From contig JAXLST010000018.1 in the NCBI GenBank assembly GCA_046330435.1, forward strand, positions 1 to 64,000: a stretch of 64,000 nt of DNA. Reading direction: 5' to 3'. A program made the position numbers and the translations under genes. Below, piece after piece: positions 45,341-52,186 of this stretch (positions within the stretch are counted from its first letter, which is position 1; every line of letters starts with the position of its first letter). Source of the stretch: Ga0077560 sp046330435. Its GTDB lineage: Bacteria; Actinomycetota; Thermoleophilia; Miltoncostaeales; Miltoncostaeaceae. The notes beneath the pieces were generated by a model. It worked only from the letters and a program-made list of their open reading frames with translations. It was not told where the DNA came from and ran no database searches.

Positions 45341-46305
45341 CCCTCGCCGCCCACGGCGAGCCGGCCGTCGGGCGTCACCGTGACCGCCCGGGGCCGGGCG
45401 AGGGTGCCCCGGAACGCGCCGCCGCCGTCCACGCCCTCCCATCCCAGGAAGTGCAGCGCGCCGTTGAACGGCACGACCTTGCCCGCGTACGGCGCGTGCT
45501 CGCCCGGCGCGCTCGATGCCGGCGGCCCGGCGTCCACGGCGTGCAGCGTCTCCGGCTCGAACGGCCCCAGCGGGTCGTCGGCCGACAGGGCGTAGGTGCC
45601 GACGCCCTCCGCGCCGCACTCGGGCAGGCGCGTGCCGGGGTCGGAGGAGAACAGCAGGTACCAGCGGCCGCCGGCCTTCAGCAGCTGCGGGACCTCCATC
45701 TGCCCGAACCCCATGGGGCGGGTCACGGGGGGGAGCACCTCCCACCGCACCAGGTCGTCGGACCGGGCGTGCCCGATCACCGCGCGGCCCCGTGCGGGGC
45801 CCTCCGCGGCGCGGGCGGTGACGTATGCGTGGAACGCCCCGTCGGGGCCCCGGAACACCCAGGGGTCCCGCCAGGCCTGGTCGAACCAGGCGTCCAGGTC
45901 GAGCAGCTCGTACCAGCGCGGGTCGGCCTCCAGCACCGGGCCGGGGTGCCGGTCCCAGTGCACCAGGTCCGCCGAGGTGGCCAGGCCGACGCGCTGCACC
46001 AGGCCGTCCTCGGCGTGCGAGGTGCCGGTGTAGAGCATCGCCCAGGTGTCGCCGGTGCGGATGACGCTGCCCGTCCACGTGGACTTGTCGTCCCACGCGG
46101 GCCGGGGCGCGGGCGCGAACGCGGGGGGCAGCACCTCCCAGGCGTCCAGGTCATCGGAGACCGCGTGGCCGATGCTCACGTTCCAGTGCCGCAGGTCGGG
46201 GTCCAGGAGGGCCCGGTCGGCCTGCAGGTAGAACACGTGCAGGCGTCCGCGGTCCTCGGCGGTCCAGAAGTCCCACAGCCACTTGTCGGGGAGTGCGAGG
46301 GTCAC
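45337..46305 (-). CDS. GH32-like beta-fructosidase
   Basis: 322 residues from the GTG at 46305. A five-bladed propeller of clan GH-J is marked by WLWDFW with the nucleophile-position Asp12, RDP at 146-148 (AWRDPW), and the acid/base Glu204 in QMEVPQL. The usual C-terminal beta-sandwich of GH32 is missing (GH32 proteins are about 450-550 residues), so this is a short form close to GH43/GH32 borderline proteins. There is no signal peptide. It is translationally coupled to the GH68 gene. An operator 36 bp upstream places both genes in the LacI regulon. Confidence 0.85.
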   Translation of the reverse strand: MTLALPDKWLWDFWTAEDRGRLHVFYLQADRALLDPDLRHWNVSIGHAVSDDLDAWEVLPPAFAPAPRPAWDDKSTWTGSVIRTGDTWAMLYTGTSHAEDGLVQRVGLATSADLVHWDRHPGPVLEADPRWYELLDLDAWFDQAWRDPWVFRGPDGAFHAYVTARAAEGPARGRAVIGHARSDDLVRWEVLPPVTRPMGFGQMEVPQLLKAGGRWYLLFSSDPGTRLPECGAEGVGTYALSADDPLGPFEPETLHAVDAGPPASSAPGEHAPYAGKVVPFNGALHFLGWEGVDGGGAFRGTLARPRAVTVTPDGRLAVGGEG

Positions 46306-46340
46306 GACGCGGGTGAGCGTACTCCACGCACCCGGAAAAA

Positions 46341-46354
46341 TGGAAGCGGTTCCA
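46341..46354. promoter_or_regulatory. LacI-type operator 4 (GH32-GH68 operon)
   Basis: TGGAAGCGGTTCCA, the exact reverse complement of the core seen at operators 2 and 3. On the minus strand a TACGCT -10 (46321-46316) follows 10 nt before the GTG, and a TTCCAT -35 (46345-46340) overlaps this operator. Confidence 0.8.
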
Positions 46355-46436
46355 GTGAGGATGTCCGCGTCCGCGCAGGGTGGGCCGGAACCGCAGGCGC
46401 TCGGCATTCCCCGCGGGTTCCCTATCGTCGGGGCCG

Positions 46437-46847
46437 ATGACGAGGACGGCGATTCCGGTGGCGGCCGCCGCCTGTGCCGCGCTCATCGCCGCGGGATGCG
46501 GCGGGGGCGCCCCCAAGGTGTCCGATCGCGACGCGCGGGCGGTGCTCGGGGCGGTCCGGCAGGACGCGCAGTTCGTGGCCGTGCAGGACTGCGGCAGCGT
46601 CGGCCGTCCGGTGAGCGAGGGCACCCGCCGCGCGGTCGAGGTCGCGATCGACGTGGCCCGCAAGAACCCCCGGGCGATGCTGCCCAGCGAGGAGTTCGCC
46701 GGCCTGGAGTACCCCATGGCCGACTACGTGGCCGGCTGGGCGCGCACCATCGAGTTCTGCCTGGGCGACGAGGGCCGGCGGGTCGATCCCAGCTGGCGCA
46801 CCCTGGAGCGCAGCATGGACCAGGCCATCGCGGAGATGCGCCGGTAG
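46437..46847 (+). CDS. Small lipoprotein of unknown function
   Basis: 136 residues. The lipobox ALIAAGCGGG marks lipidation at about Cys20. The mature domain (about residues 25-136) is helical, with Cys in VQDCGSVG and IEFCLGDEG that may form a disulfide. A TATCGT box ends 8 nt before the ATG, so it may be another leaderless start. No family is recognised. It is transcribed away from the fructosidase operon. Confidence 0.75.
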   Translation: MTRTAIPVAAAACAALIAAGCGGGAPKVSDRDARAVLGAVRQDAQFVAVQDCGSVGRPVSEGTRRAVEVAIDVARKNPRAMLPSEEFAGLEYPMADYVAGWARTIEFCLGDEGRRVDPSWRTLERSMDQAIAEMRR

Positions 46848-47119
46848 CGCGGACGGGGGTCGGCGGGCGCGGGCGCCCGCAGGTCGCCGAGCAGCCGCGG
46901 CGCGATCACCCGCAGCTCACCACCTCGCACGGTCCCCGCGCACCCGCCGATCTGCCCCGCGATGAGCACGATCAGCAGGAGCGCCACGACGGCGAGCGTC
47001 ACCGCCGCCTTCACCAGCGCCGCGATCGCCTCGGCCAGCACCTTGGCCACCTCGCCCAGCGTCCGCACCACCACGAACAGGGCGAAGATCAGGATGACGA
47101 GGCTTGTCCCCGAGCCCAT
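46724..47119 (-). CDS. Small hydrophobic protein, antisense overlap with lipoprotein gene
   Basis: 131 residues from the ATG at 47119, preceded by GGGAG (8 nt). Two strongly hydrophobic helices (about 5-20 and 31-55) are followed by a basic tail. The last 40 or so codons overlap the lipoprotein gene on the other strand. The ribosome site and the hydrophobic start make translation plausible, but the tail looks like random high-GC sequence, so the original stop may have been lost. Function unknown. Confidence 0.5.
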   Translation of the reverse strand: MGSGTSLVILIFALFVVVRTLGEVAKVLAEAIAALVKAAVTLAVVALLLIVLIAGQIGGCAGTVRGGELRVIAPRLLGDLRAPAPADPRPRYRRISAMAWSMLRSRVRQLGSTRRPSSPRQNSMVRAQPAT

Positions 47120-47220
47120 CGTCCCACTCCCTTGTCGGTTGCCCGGCGGCCCCCCGCCCCCGGACTGCCCACAGTGTGCGCATCCGCGCCGCGCATTCCG
47201 AGGGTGGCGGCGGAGGTGAC

Positions 47221-47315
47221 CCAGATCTGGACATCGTGGGCCGATCTTGAGGCGAATCTGGATCGCCTCTGGACGTTGCGTAACCCATGAATCCAGAATG
47301 GCGGCAGAACTGCCG
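47221..47315. promoter_or_regulatory. Palindrome cluster upstream of the NrdR-like gene
   Basis: Three inverted repeats lie before the start at 47334: CCAGATCTGG (47221-47230, perfect), GAGGCGA-N7-TCGCCTC (47249-47269, perfect arms) and CGGCAG-AA-CTGCCG (47302-47315). The word ATCTGGA recurs between them. NrdR proteins bind such elements, so these may be autoregulatory sites, though they do not match a named NrdR box. Confidence 0.45.
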
Positions 47316-47333
47316 TTCATAGGGGGACGCCCG

Positions 47334-48191
47334 ATGGAATGCCCGAGCTGTGGTGCCGGTCCGCGCCTCGAGGTGGTCAAGACGCGGAACCGGTCCGACG
47401 GGGCGGTCGAGCGGTCTCGCCGGTGCACCGGATGCGGCCGGACGTTCGTGACCCGGGAGGACTTCGCCGAGAGCGCGCTCCAGGTGCGCAAGGGTGACGG
47501 CAGGCTCGTGCCCTTCAACCGCGACCGGCTGCGCCGCAGCGTCGAGCGTGCGCTGGTCCGCTCCTACCCGTCGGAGAAGCTCGACGGGCTCGTCGCGAGG
47601 ATCGTCTCCACGGGCTCGGCGGAGGCGGTGAACGGCGTGGTGGACTCGGCCGCGATCGGGGCGGCCGCCCTGACCGAGCTCAAGGCGCTCGACCCGGCCT
47701 CGCACATCAGGTTCGCGCTGGTGCACGTCGGGCGGCTCGATCGCGCCCGCGGGGGCGGCTGGACGGACGTCGCGCAGGTGCGCCGGTGGCTCCACGAGCA
47801 GTACCCGGACCTGCCGCACCGGCCGTCCCCCGGCCAGATCACGACCGTCGTCAAGCGCAACGGCGAGCGGGAGAAGTTCGACCGGACCAAGCTGGAGCGC
47901 AGCATCGGTCGGGCGGCCAAGGGGCGGGAGGCCCCGGATGCCCTGCGCCGGCGCTCCGCGGAGGTGGCCGACATGGTCGAGCGGATCCTCTTCGACCAAC
48001 CCGTCGTGACCTCCGGGCAGATCGCCGCGGAGATCCTCCGGGTCTTCCGGCGATGGGACCACATCGCCTTCCTGCGGTTTGCGAGCACCGCCAAGGGCTT
48101 CCGCAGCCCGGAGGACTTCGAGACCGAGGCGCGGCCGCTCATGAACCGGGAGCAGCGCCCGCCGGGGGCCGCGCCCGCTCCGCCGGGCTAG
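47334..48191 (+). CDS. NrdR-like repressor with two ATP-cone domains
   Basis: 285 residues, almost twice the usual 150 of NrdR. ATG at 47334, GGGGGA upstream. A zinc ribbon (Cys3, Cys6, Cys31, Cys34) is followed by a first ATP-cone (about 50-135, LQVRKGDGRLVPFNRDRLRRSVERAL) and a second (about 170-265, TVVKRNGEREKFDRTKLERSI...FLRFASTAKGFRSPEDFE). The second matches the single cone of ordinary NrdR best, so the first looks like an insertion or duplication. NrdR senses dATP/ATP and represses ribonucleotide reductase genes, none of which lie nearby. Confidence 0.85.
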   Translation: MECPSCGAGPRLEVVKTRNRSDGAVERSRRCTGCGRTFVTREDFAESALQVRKGDGRLVPFNRDRLRRSVERALVRSYPSEKLDGLVARIVSTGSAEAVNGVVDSAAIGAAALTELKALDPASHIRFALVHVGRLDRARGGGWTDVAQVRRWLHEQYPDLPHRPSPGQITTVVKRNGEREKFDRTKLERSIGRAAKGREAPDALRRRSAEVADMVERILFDQPVVTSGQIAAEILRVFRRWDHIAFLRFASTAKGFRSPEDFETEARPLMNREQRPPGAAPAPPG

Positions 48192-48997
48192 GCGGTGCCC
48201 CGGGCCGCCCACGCGGTCGCGGTGACGGTGAAGGGCGGGTCCGGCAGCAGCCGCCGGCACGCCTCGCGCAGCGCGTCCCGCCGGGTGTCGTCCAGCCCGG
48301 CCACGTACGCGCCGGCGGGGCCCGCCCCGAAGCCGTACGGCGCCCACCAGTCCTCGAAGTCCGGATGGGCGACGTGCACGGTGAGCTCCGACTCGACGAC
48401 CTCCCGCAGTCCCGCCGCGCGCATGAAGCGTGCGAGGTCGCCCCGCCGTGTGCCGGGCGGGTCGTCGCCGCCGTCCGGCAGGCCGGGGTCGAGCGACCGG
48501 GCGGCCGCCCAGAACGTCGCCAGGGGGCCGCGCCGGCCGGCGTGGTCCCACACGCACGCCGCCACGGTCCCGCCGCGGCGCGCCACCCGCGCCATCTCCC
48601 GCATCCCGGCGACCGGGTCGGCGACGAACTGCACCACCAGCTGTGCGACGGCGGCATCGAAGGCGCCGTCGGCGAACGGCAGGGCCTCCATCCCCGCCCG
48701 GCGCACGTCGCACCCGGCGAGCCGCCGCCGCAGGTCCTGCTCCAGCTGCGCGGAGGGCTCGGCGGCGGCCACGGCGCCCTCCCCGCACCGGGCGACGAGC
48801 TCGTCGGTGAGGGCGCCCGACCCGGCGCCGACATCCAGCACCCGCGCGCCGGGGGCGATGCCGGCGACGTCCGCGAACGCGGGCGCCAGGGGCCGGGAGT
48901 ACCGGCCCATGAAGCGCTCGTACCGGTCGGCGGGGACCTCGTAGGCCCGTCCCCCCGCGCCCGCCTCGGCGCTCAGGCGGTCCCCCTGGCCGCCCAC
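48188..48997 (-). CDS. SAM-dependent methyltransferase (paralog B)
   Basis: Class I methyltransferase with motif I VLDVGAGSGALT and motif post-II PFADGAFDAAVAQLVVQF. It is about 60% identical by eye to the gene just upstream, including YERFMGRYSRP at the N-terminus and FEDWW.PY.F/YG near the C-terminus. The start is unclear. The GTG at 48997 lies inside paralog A, and no other usable start precedes the conserved YERFMG (an ATG in that motif is the shortest choice). The substrate is unknown. Its stop meets the convergent NrdR-like gene within 4 bp. Confidence 0.85.
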   Translation of the reverse strand: MGGQGDRLSAEAGAGGRAYEVPADRYERFMGRYSRPLAPAFADVAGIAPGARVLDVGAGSGALTDELVARCGEGAVAAAEPSAQLEQDLRRRLAGCDVRRAGMEALPFADGAFDAAVAQLVVQFVADPVAGMREMARVARRGGTVAACVWDHAGRRGPLATFWAAARSLDPGLPDGGDDPPGTRRGDLARFMRAAGLREVVESELTVHVAHPDFEDWWAPYGFGAGPAGAYVAGLDDTRRDALREACRRLLPDPPFTVTATAWAARGTA

Positions 48998-49731
48998 GCC
49001 GTGCCCGACACCGTGAACGGCGCCTCGGGCAGAAGCGTCCGGCACATGTCGCGCAGCGCGTCGCGGTGGTCGTCGGGGAGACCCGCGATGTAGGTGCCGA
49101 TGGGCCCGACCCCGTACGTGTAGGGCTCCCACCAGTCCTCGAAGGTGGGGTGCTCGACGCGGACGGTGAGCGGCTCCTCGTGCACGTGGCCCAGGCCGGC
49201 CTCCTCGAACAGGGCCGTGAGGCTCCCGGCACGGGCGCCGGCCAGATGCCCCTCGCCGGGGACGGACGGGTCGATCCGCTTGGCCGCCTCCCACACGGTG
49301 GCGAGCGGGCTGGTGTCGCCGGCGGTGTCCCACACGCACGCCGCGACGGTCCCGTGGCGCCGGGTCACACGGGCCATCTCCCGCAGGCCCGCGACGGGGT
49401 CGGCCATGAACGGCACCACCAGCTGTGCGACGGCGACGTCGAACTCGTCGTCGGCGAACGGCAGGGCCTCCGCCGGCGCGTGGCGCACGTCGCTGTGCGG
49501 GTGGCGCTCCCGGAGCGCCGTGGCGAACTGGTCCGCGGGCTCCGCGGCCGACACCCCGGCCTCGCCGACGCGCGAGGCGATCTCCTGCGTGAGGGCTCCG
49601 GAACCGGCGCCCACGTCGAGGACGGTGAGGCCGGCGGCGATGCGCGCGAAGTCCGCGAACAGCGGTGCCATGGGCCGGGAGTACCGCCCCATGAACCGTT
49701 CGTACGCGTCCGCTGGGACGGCGAAGCTCAT
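48973..49731 (-). CDS. SAM-dependent methyltransferase (paralog A)
   Basis: 252 residues, complete from ATG 49731. The Rossmann fold has VLDVGAGSGALTQEIA (motif I, about residues 37-52), an acidic motif II, and ALPFADDEFDVAVAQLVV. Ubiquinone/menaquinone-type small-molecule methyltransferases share these features. It is a tandem duplicate of the following gene and ends in the same WAARGTA tail. Substrate unknown. There is no membrane or secretion signal. Confidence 0.88.
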   Translation of the reverse strand: MSFAVPADAYERFMGRYSRPMAPLFADFARIAAGLTVLDVGAGSGALTQEIASRVGEAGVSAAEPADQFATALRERHPHSDVRHAPAEALPFADDEFDVAVAQLVVPFMADPVAGLREMARVTRRHGTVAACVWDTAGDTSPLATVWEAAKRIDPSVPGEGHLAGARAGSLTALFEEAGLGHVHEEPLTVRVEHPTFEDWWEPYTYGVGPIGTYIAGLPDDHRDALRDMCRTLLPEAPFTVSGTAWAARGTA

Positions 49732-49885
49732 GAGGTCACTGTGCCGCGCGCGGCCCCGCCGGGGCAAGGGCCCGGTGGGCCGGTCCGGTCTCACCGGCTG
49801 GCCGCCGAGGCACCGGGCGGTGTGTGTCACGGCACGGGCGGAGGGCCCGCCCGGCGCCCCGGTGCGCCGGGCGGGCACCCATCCG

Positions 49886-50752
49886 TCAGGTGGTGGCGCC
49901 GATGCGCTCGCCCAGGCCGGCGGGGACCACCGCCGCGAACTCGGCGAGGTACTCCGGGCGGTGGCGCGCCGCGCCGATCGACGCGCTCATGCCGCCGTCG
50001 ACCGCGAGCGTCTGGCCCGTCACGTAGCCAGATGCGTCGGAGGCGAGGAACAGCAGGGGCCCGACGAGCTCCTCCGGGTCACCGATGCGGCCCATGGGCT
50101 CCATCTCCGCCACGGACTCCGCGAAGTTCGGAAGTGCGAAGAAGCCCTCGGTCATCTCCGTCGGGAACCAGCCGGGCGCGATGGCGTTGACGCGCACGCC
50201 GCGGTCGGCCCACGACACCGCGAGCGCCCGGGTGAGGTTGACCACCGCCGCCTTCGTCGCCTGGTAGGCGATCGGGTAGTCCTGCTGCCCGGCCAGCCCC
50301 AGGAACGACGCGATGTTGATGATCGACCCGCCGCGGCCGTCGGCGAGCATCCGCCGCCCCGCGGCCTGGCAACCGAACCACGTGCCCATGAGGTTCACCC
50401 GCACGGTCTGCTCGAACAGCTCCGGCGGGAGCTTCTCGGGCACCGGCCCGCCGTCGCCGGCCGTGCCGGCGTTGTTGACCATCACGTCGACGCGGCCGAA
50501 GCGCGCGCAGGCGGCCTCCAGGAGGCCCTCCACCTGGTCGTGGTCGGTCACGTCGCACGGCACCGCGAGCGCCCGCGCCCCGTTCTCGCGCAGCTCGCTT
50601 GCGAGCGCGTCGAGCCGGTCGGCCCTGCGCGCCGCGAGCACGACGTTGGCGCCCCGGGCGGCGAGCCCCCGGGCGTAGTGGACACCGATGCCCGAGGACG
50701 CGCCCGTGATCACCGCGGTGCGCCCCGTGACGTCGAACCGGTCGTCGCTCAT
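49886..50752 (-). CDS. Short-chain dehydrogenase/reductase
   Basis: 288 residues. Classical SDR motifs: TGASSGIG (16-23, cofactor), NNAG (93-96), Ser149, and YQATK (Tyr163, Lys167). ARR after the second strand suggests NADP(H) preference. The C-terminal extension of about 30 residues after the usual GGM end (SASIGAARHRPEYLAEF) may form a tetramer contact. It oxidises or reduces an unknown alcohol/ketone. It is monocistronic and divergent from the VOC protein gene. Confidence 0.92.
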   Translation of the reverse strand: MSDDRFDVTGRTAVITGASSGIGVHYARGLAARGANVVLAARRADRLDALASELRENGARALAVPCDVTDHDQVEGLLEAACARFGRVDVMVNNAGTAGDGGPVPEKLPPELFEQTVRVNLMGTWFGCQAAGRRMLADGRGGSIINIASFLGLAGQQDYPIAYQATKAAVVNLTRALAVSWADRGVRVNAIAPGWFPTEMTEGFFALPNFAESVAEMEPMGRIGDPEELVGPLLFLASDASGYVTGQTLAVDGGMSASIGAARHRPEYLAEFAAVVPAGLGERIGATT

Positions 50753-50939
50753 GGCAACCCCCGTTTCCGAAGTGGCGTTCCATCCCGGTGTCGCAAGTAT
50801 CGGCGCCGGCGGTGGGGGCGGCATCGGTGTGCCGCCCCCACCGGGGTCCGAGACGTCTCGCACGGCTCCTCCGGGCCGTCGGCGGGGCCGCCGCATCGGA
50901 GTAGCGTGGGCGCCGGGCATCGACGCGGGAGGGACGGGC

Positions 50940-51392
50940 ATGGGCGTGACGACGTACGTGCACGCGGGGGTGGTGGTCGACGACCTGGAGGAGGCCGTCC
51001 GGTTCTTCACCGTGCTCGGCCTGGAGTGCGGTGAGCCGATGACCGCGGGCGGCGAGTGGGTGGACCGCATCATCGGGCTCCGGGGCACGCGGGTGGAGCT
51101 GGTGATGGCGAACGCGCCGGACGGGACCGGCGGGCTGGAGATCGTCACGTTCCACGCCCCCCGCCGTGAGGGCGGCGACGGGCCGCCGCCGGCGGTGAAC
51201 GTCCCCGGGGTGCGCCATCTGGCCTACCAGGTGGACGACATGGCGGCGGTCGTCGACGCGGTCCGGGCGGGCGGCTGGGACCTGGTGGGGGAGGTCGTCG
51301 ACTACGAGGGGCTGTACCTGCTCGCGTACGTCCGCGGGCCGGAGGGGCTCATCGTGGAGCTCGCGGAGCCGCTCACCCGCGACGGGGGGTGA
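50940..51392 (+). CDS. VOC-superfamily (glyoxalase-like) protein
   Basis: 150 residues. ATG at 50940 with GGGAGGG upstream. It has two paired beta-alpha-beta-beta-beta modules (HAGVVVDDLEEAVRFFTVLGLECG and RHLAYQVDDMAAVVDAVRAGGW) and the metal-ligand-like positions His8, Glu in LEIVTFH, His in VRHLAY, and Glu in LIVELAE. It is probably a metal-dependent isomerase, lyase or ring-cleavage enzyme, substrate unknown. A TAGCGT box at 50901-50906 fits its promoter. It converges on the TetR gene. Confidence 0.88.
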   Translation: MGVTTYVHAGVVVDDLEEAVRFFTVLGLECGEPMTAGGEWVDRIIGLRGTRVELVMANAPDGTGGLEIVTFHAPRREGGDGPPPAVNVPGVRHLAYQVDDMAAVVDAVRAGGWDLVGEVVDYEGLYLLAYVRGPEGLIVELAEPLTRDGG

Positions 51393-51401
51393 ACGCGGCG
51401 G

Positions 51402-51974
51402 CTACGTCGCCGTCGTCGACACGCCGCCGAGCATCAGGGCGAGCGCCCGGTGGCCCACCTCGATGCGCCCCGCCACGCCCGTCGCCTCCGCCATGGCGCC
51501 CCGGACCATCGAGAGCATGAGGAACACGTCGTCGGCCGACAGGTCCCGCCGCAGGGTGCCGGCGGCCTTCGCGTCGTGCATGGGGCGTTTGAGCAGCTCG
51601 GCGACGACCTGCCGGTTGCGCCTGAGCCGTTCGTCGGTGCGGGCCTCCCTCCGCGCGAGCTGCGACAGGACGTAGACCCCGGCGATCTCCCCGACGAGTG
51701 CGCGCAGCAGCACGAAGAAGGCGTCCGGATCGCCCTCGTGGTCGGCGGCGACCTCCGCGATCCGGTCGATCCGCTCCGCGAGGATCTCCGCGGCGAGGGC
51801 CGCGCGATCCGGGAAGTTGCGGTACAGGGTGGCCTGGCCCACCCCGGCGCGGCGGGCCACCTGGCACATCGCCACGTCCGCGGAGTCCGCGAACAGCTCC
51901 CGGCCGGCCTCGAGGATGGCCTCGCGGTTGCGGCGGGCGTCGCTGCGGTGACGTCCGGGTGCCTCGCCCTCCAA
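51402..51974 (-). CDS. TetR-family regulator of the adjacent MFS pump
   Basis: 190 residues from a TTG at 51974, chosen because GGAGGG lies 7 nt upstream and because the operator at 51999-52016 would otherwise be coding. An in-frame ATG at 52088 would add 38 unusual residues. The TetR HTH is at about residues 10-55 (REAILEAGRELFADSADVAMCQVARRAGVGQATLYRNFP). The C-terminal helical ligand domain is typical. It is divergent from an MFS exporter and likely represses it until a ligand binds. Confidence 0.9.
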   Translation of the reverse strand: MEGEAPGRHRSDARRNREAILEAGRELFADSADVAMCQVARRAGVGQATLYRNFPDRAALAAEILAERIDRIAEVAADHEGDPDAFFVLLRALVGEIAGVYVLSQLARREARTDERLRRNRQVVAELLKRPMHDAKAAGTLRRDLSADDVFLMLSMVRGAMAEATGVAGRIEVGHRALALMLGGVSTTAT

Positions 51975-51998
51975 CGCGCGTCCCTCCCGGGAGCCGAA

Positions 51999-52016
51999 GC
52001 GGACACTTCTGTCCGC
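51999..52016. promoter_or_regulatory. Operator for the TetR-family regulator
   Basis: GCGGACACTTCTGTCCGC, a perfect inverted repeat with 7-bp arms and a 4-bp spacer, 24 bp before the TetR start. Further GCGGACA (52022-52028) and CGGACAG-GG-CTCTCCG (52066-52081, one mismatch) copies follow toward the MFS gene. The region 51975-52186 holds no other gene. Confidence 0.8.
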
Positions 52017-52186
52017 GGTGCGCGGACACACCCCAAGGGTATCGGTCTCCTGAGCCGTCGGTAAACGGACAGGGCTCTCCGCTTTCATGGTATGAACCCG
52101 GCTCGTCCGATGCCGTCCCACGGGAGCCGCCACATGTCCCAGCCTCGGAGGCCGCGCCCGCGCGCGGCCGTCAACGGAGCCGCCTG

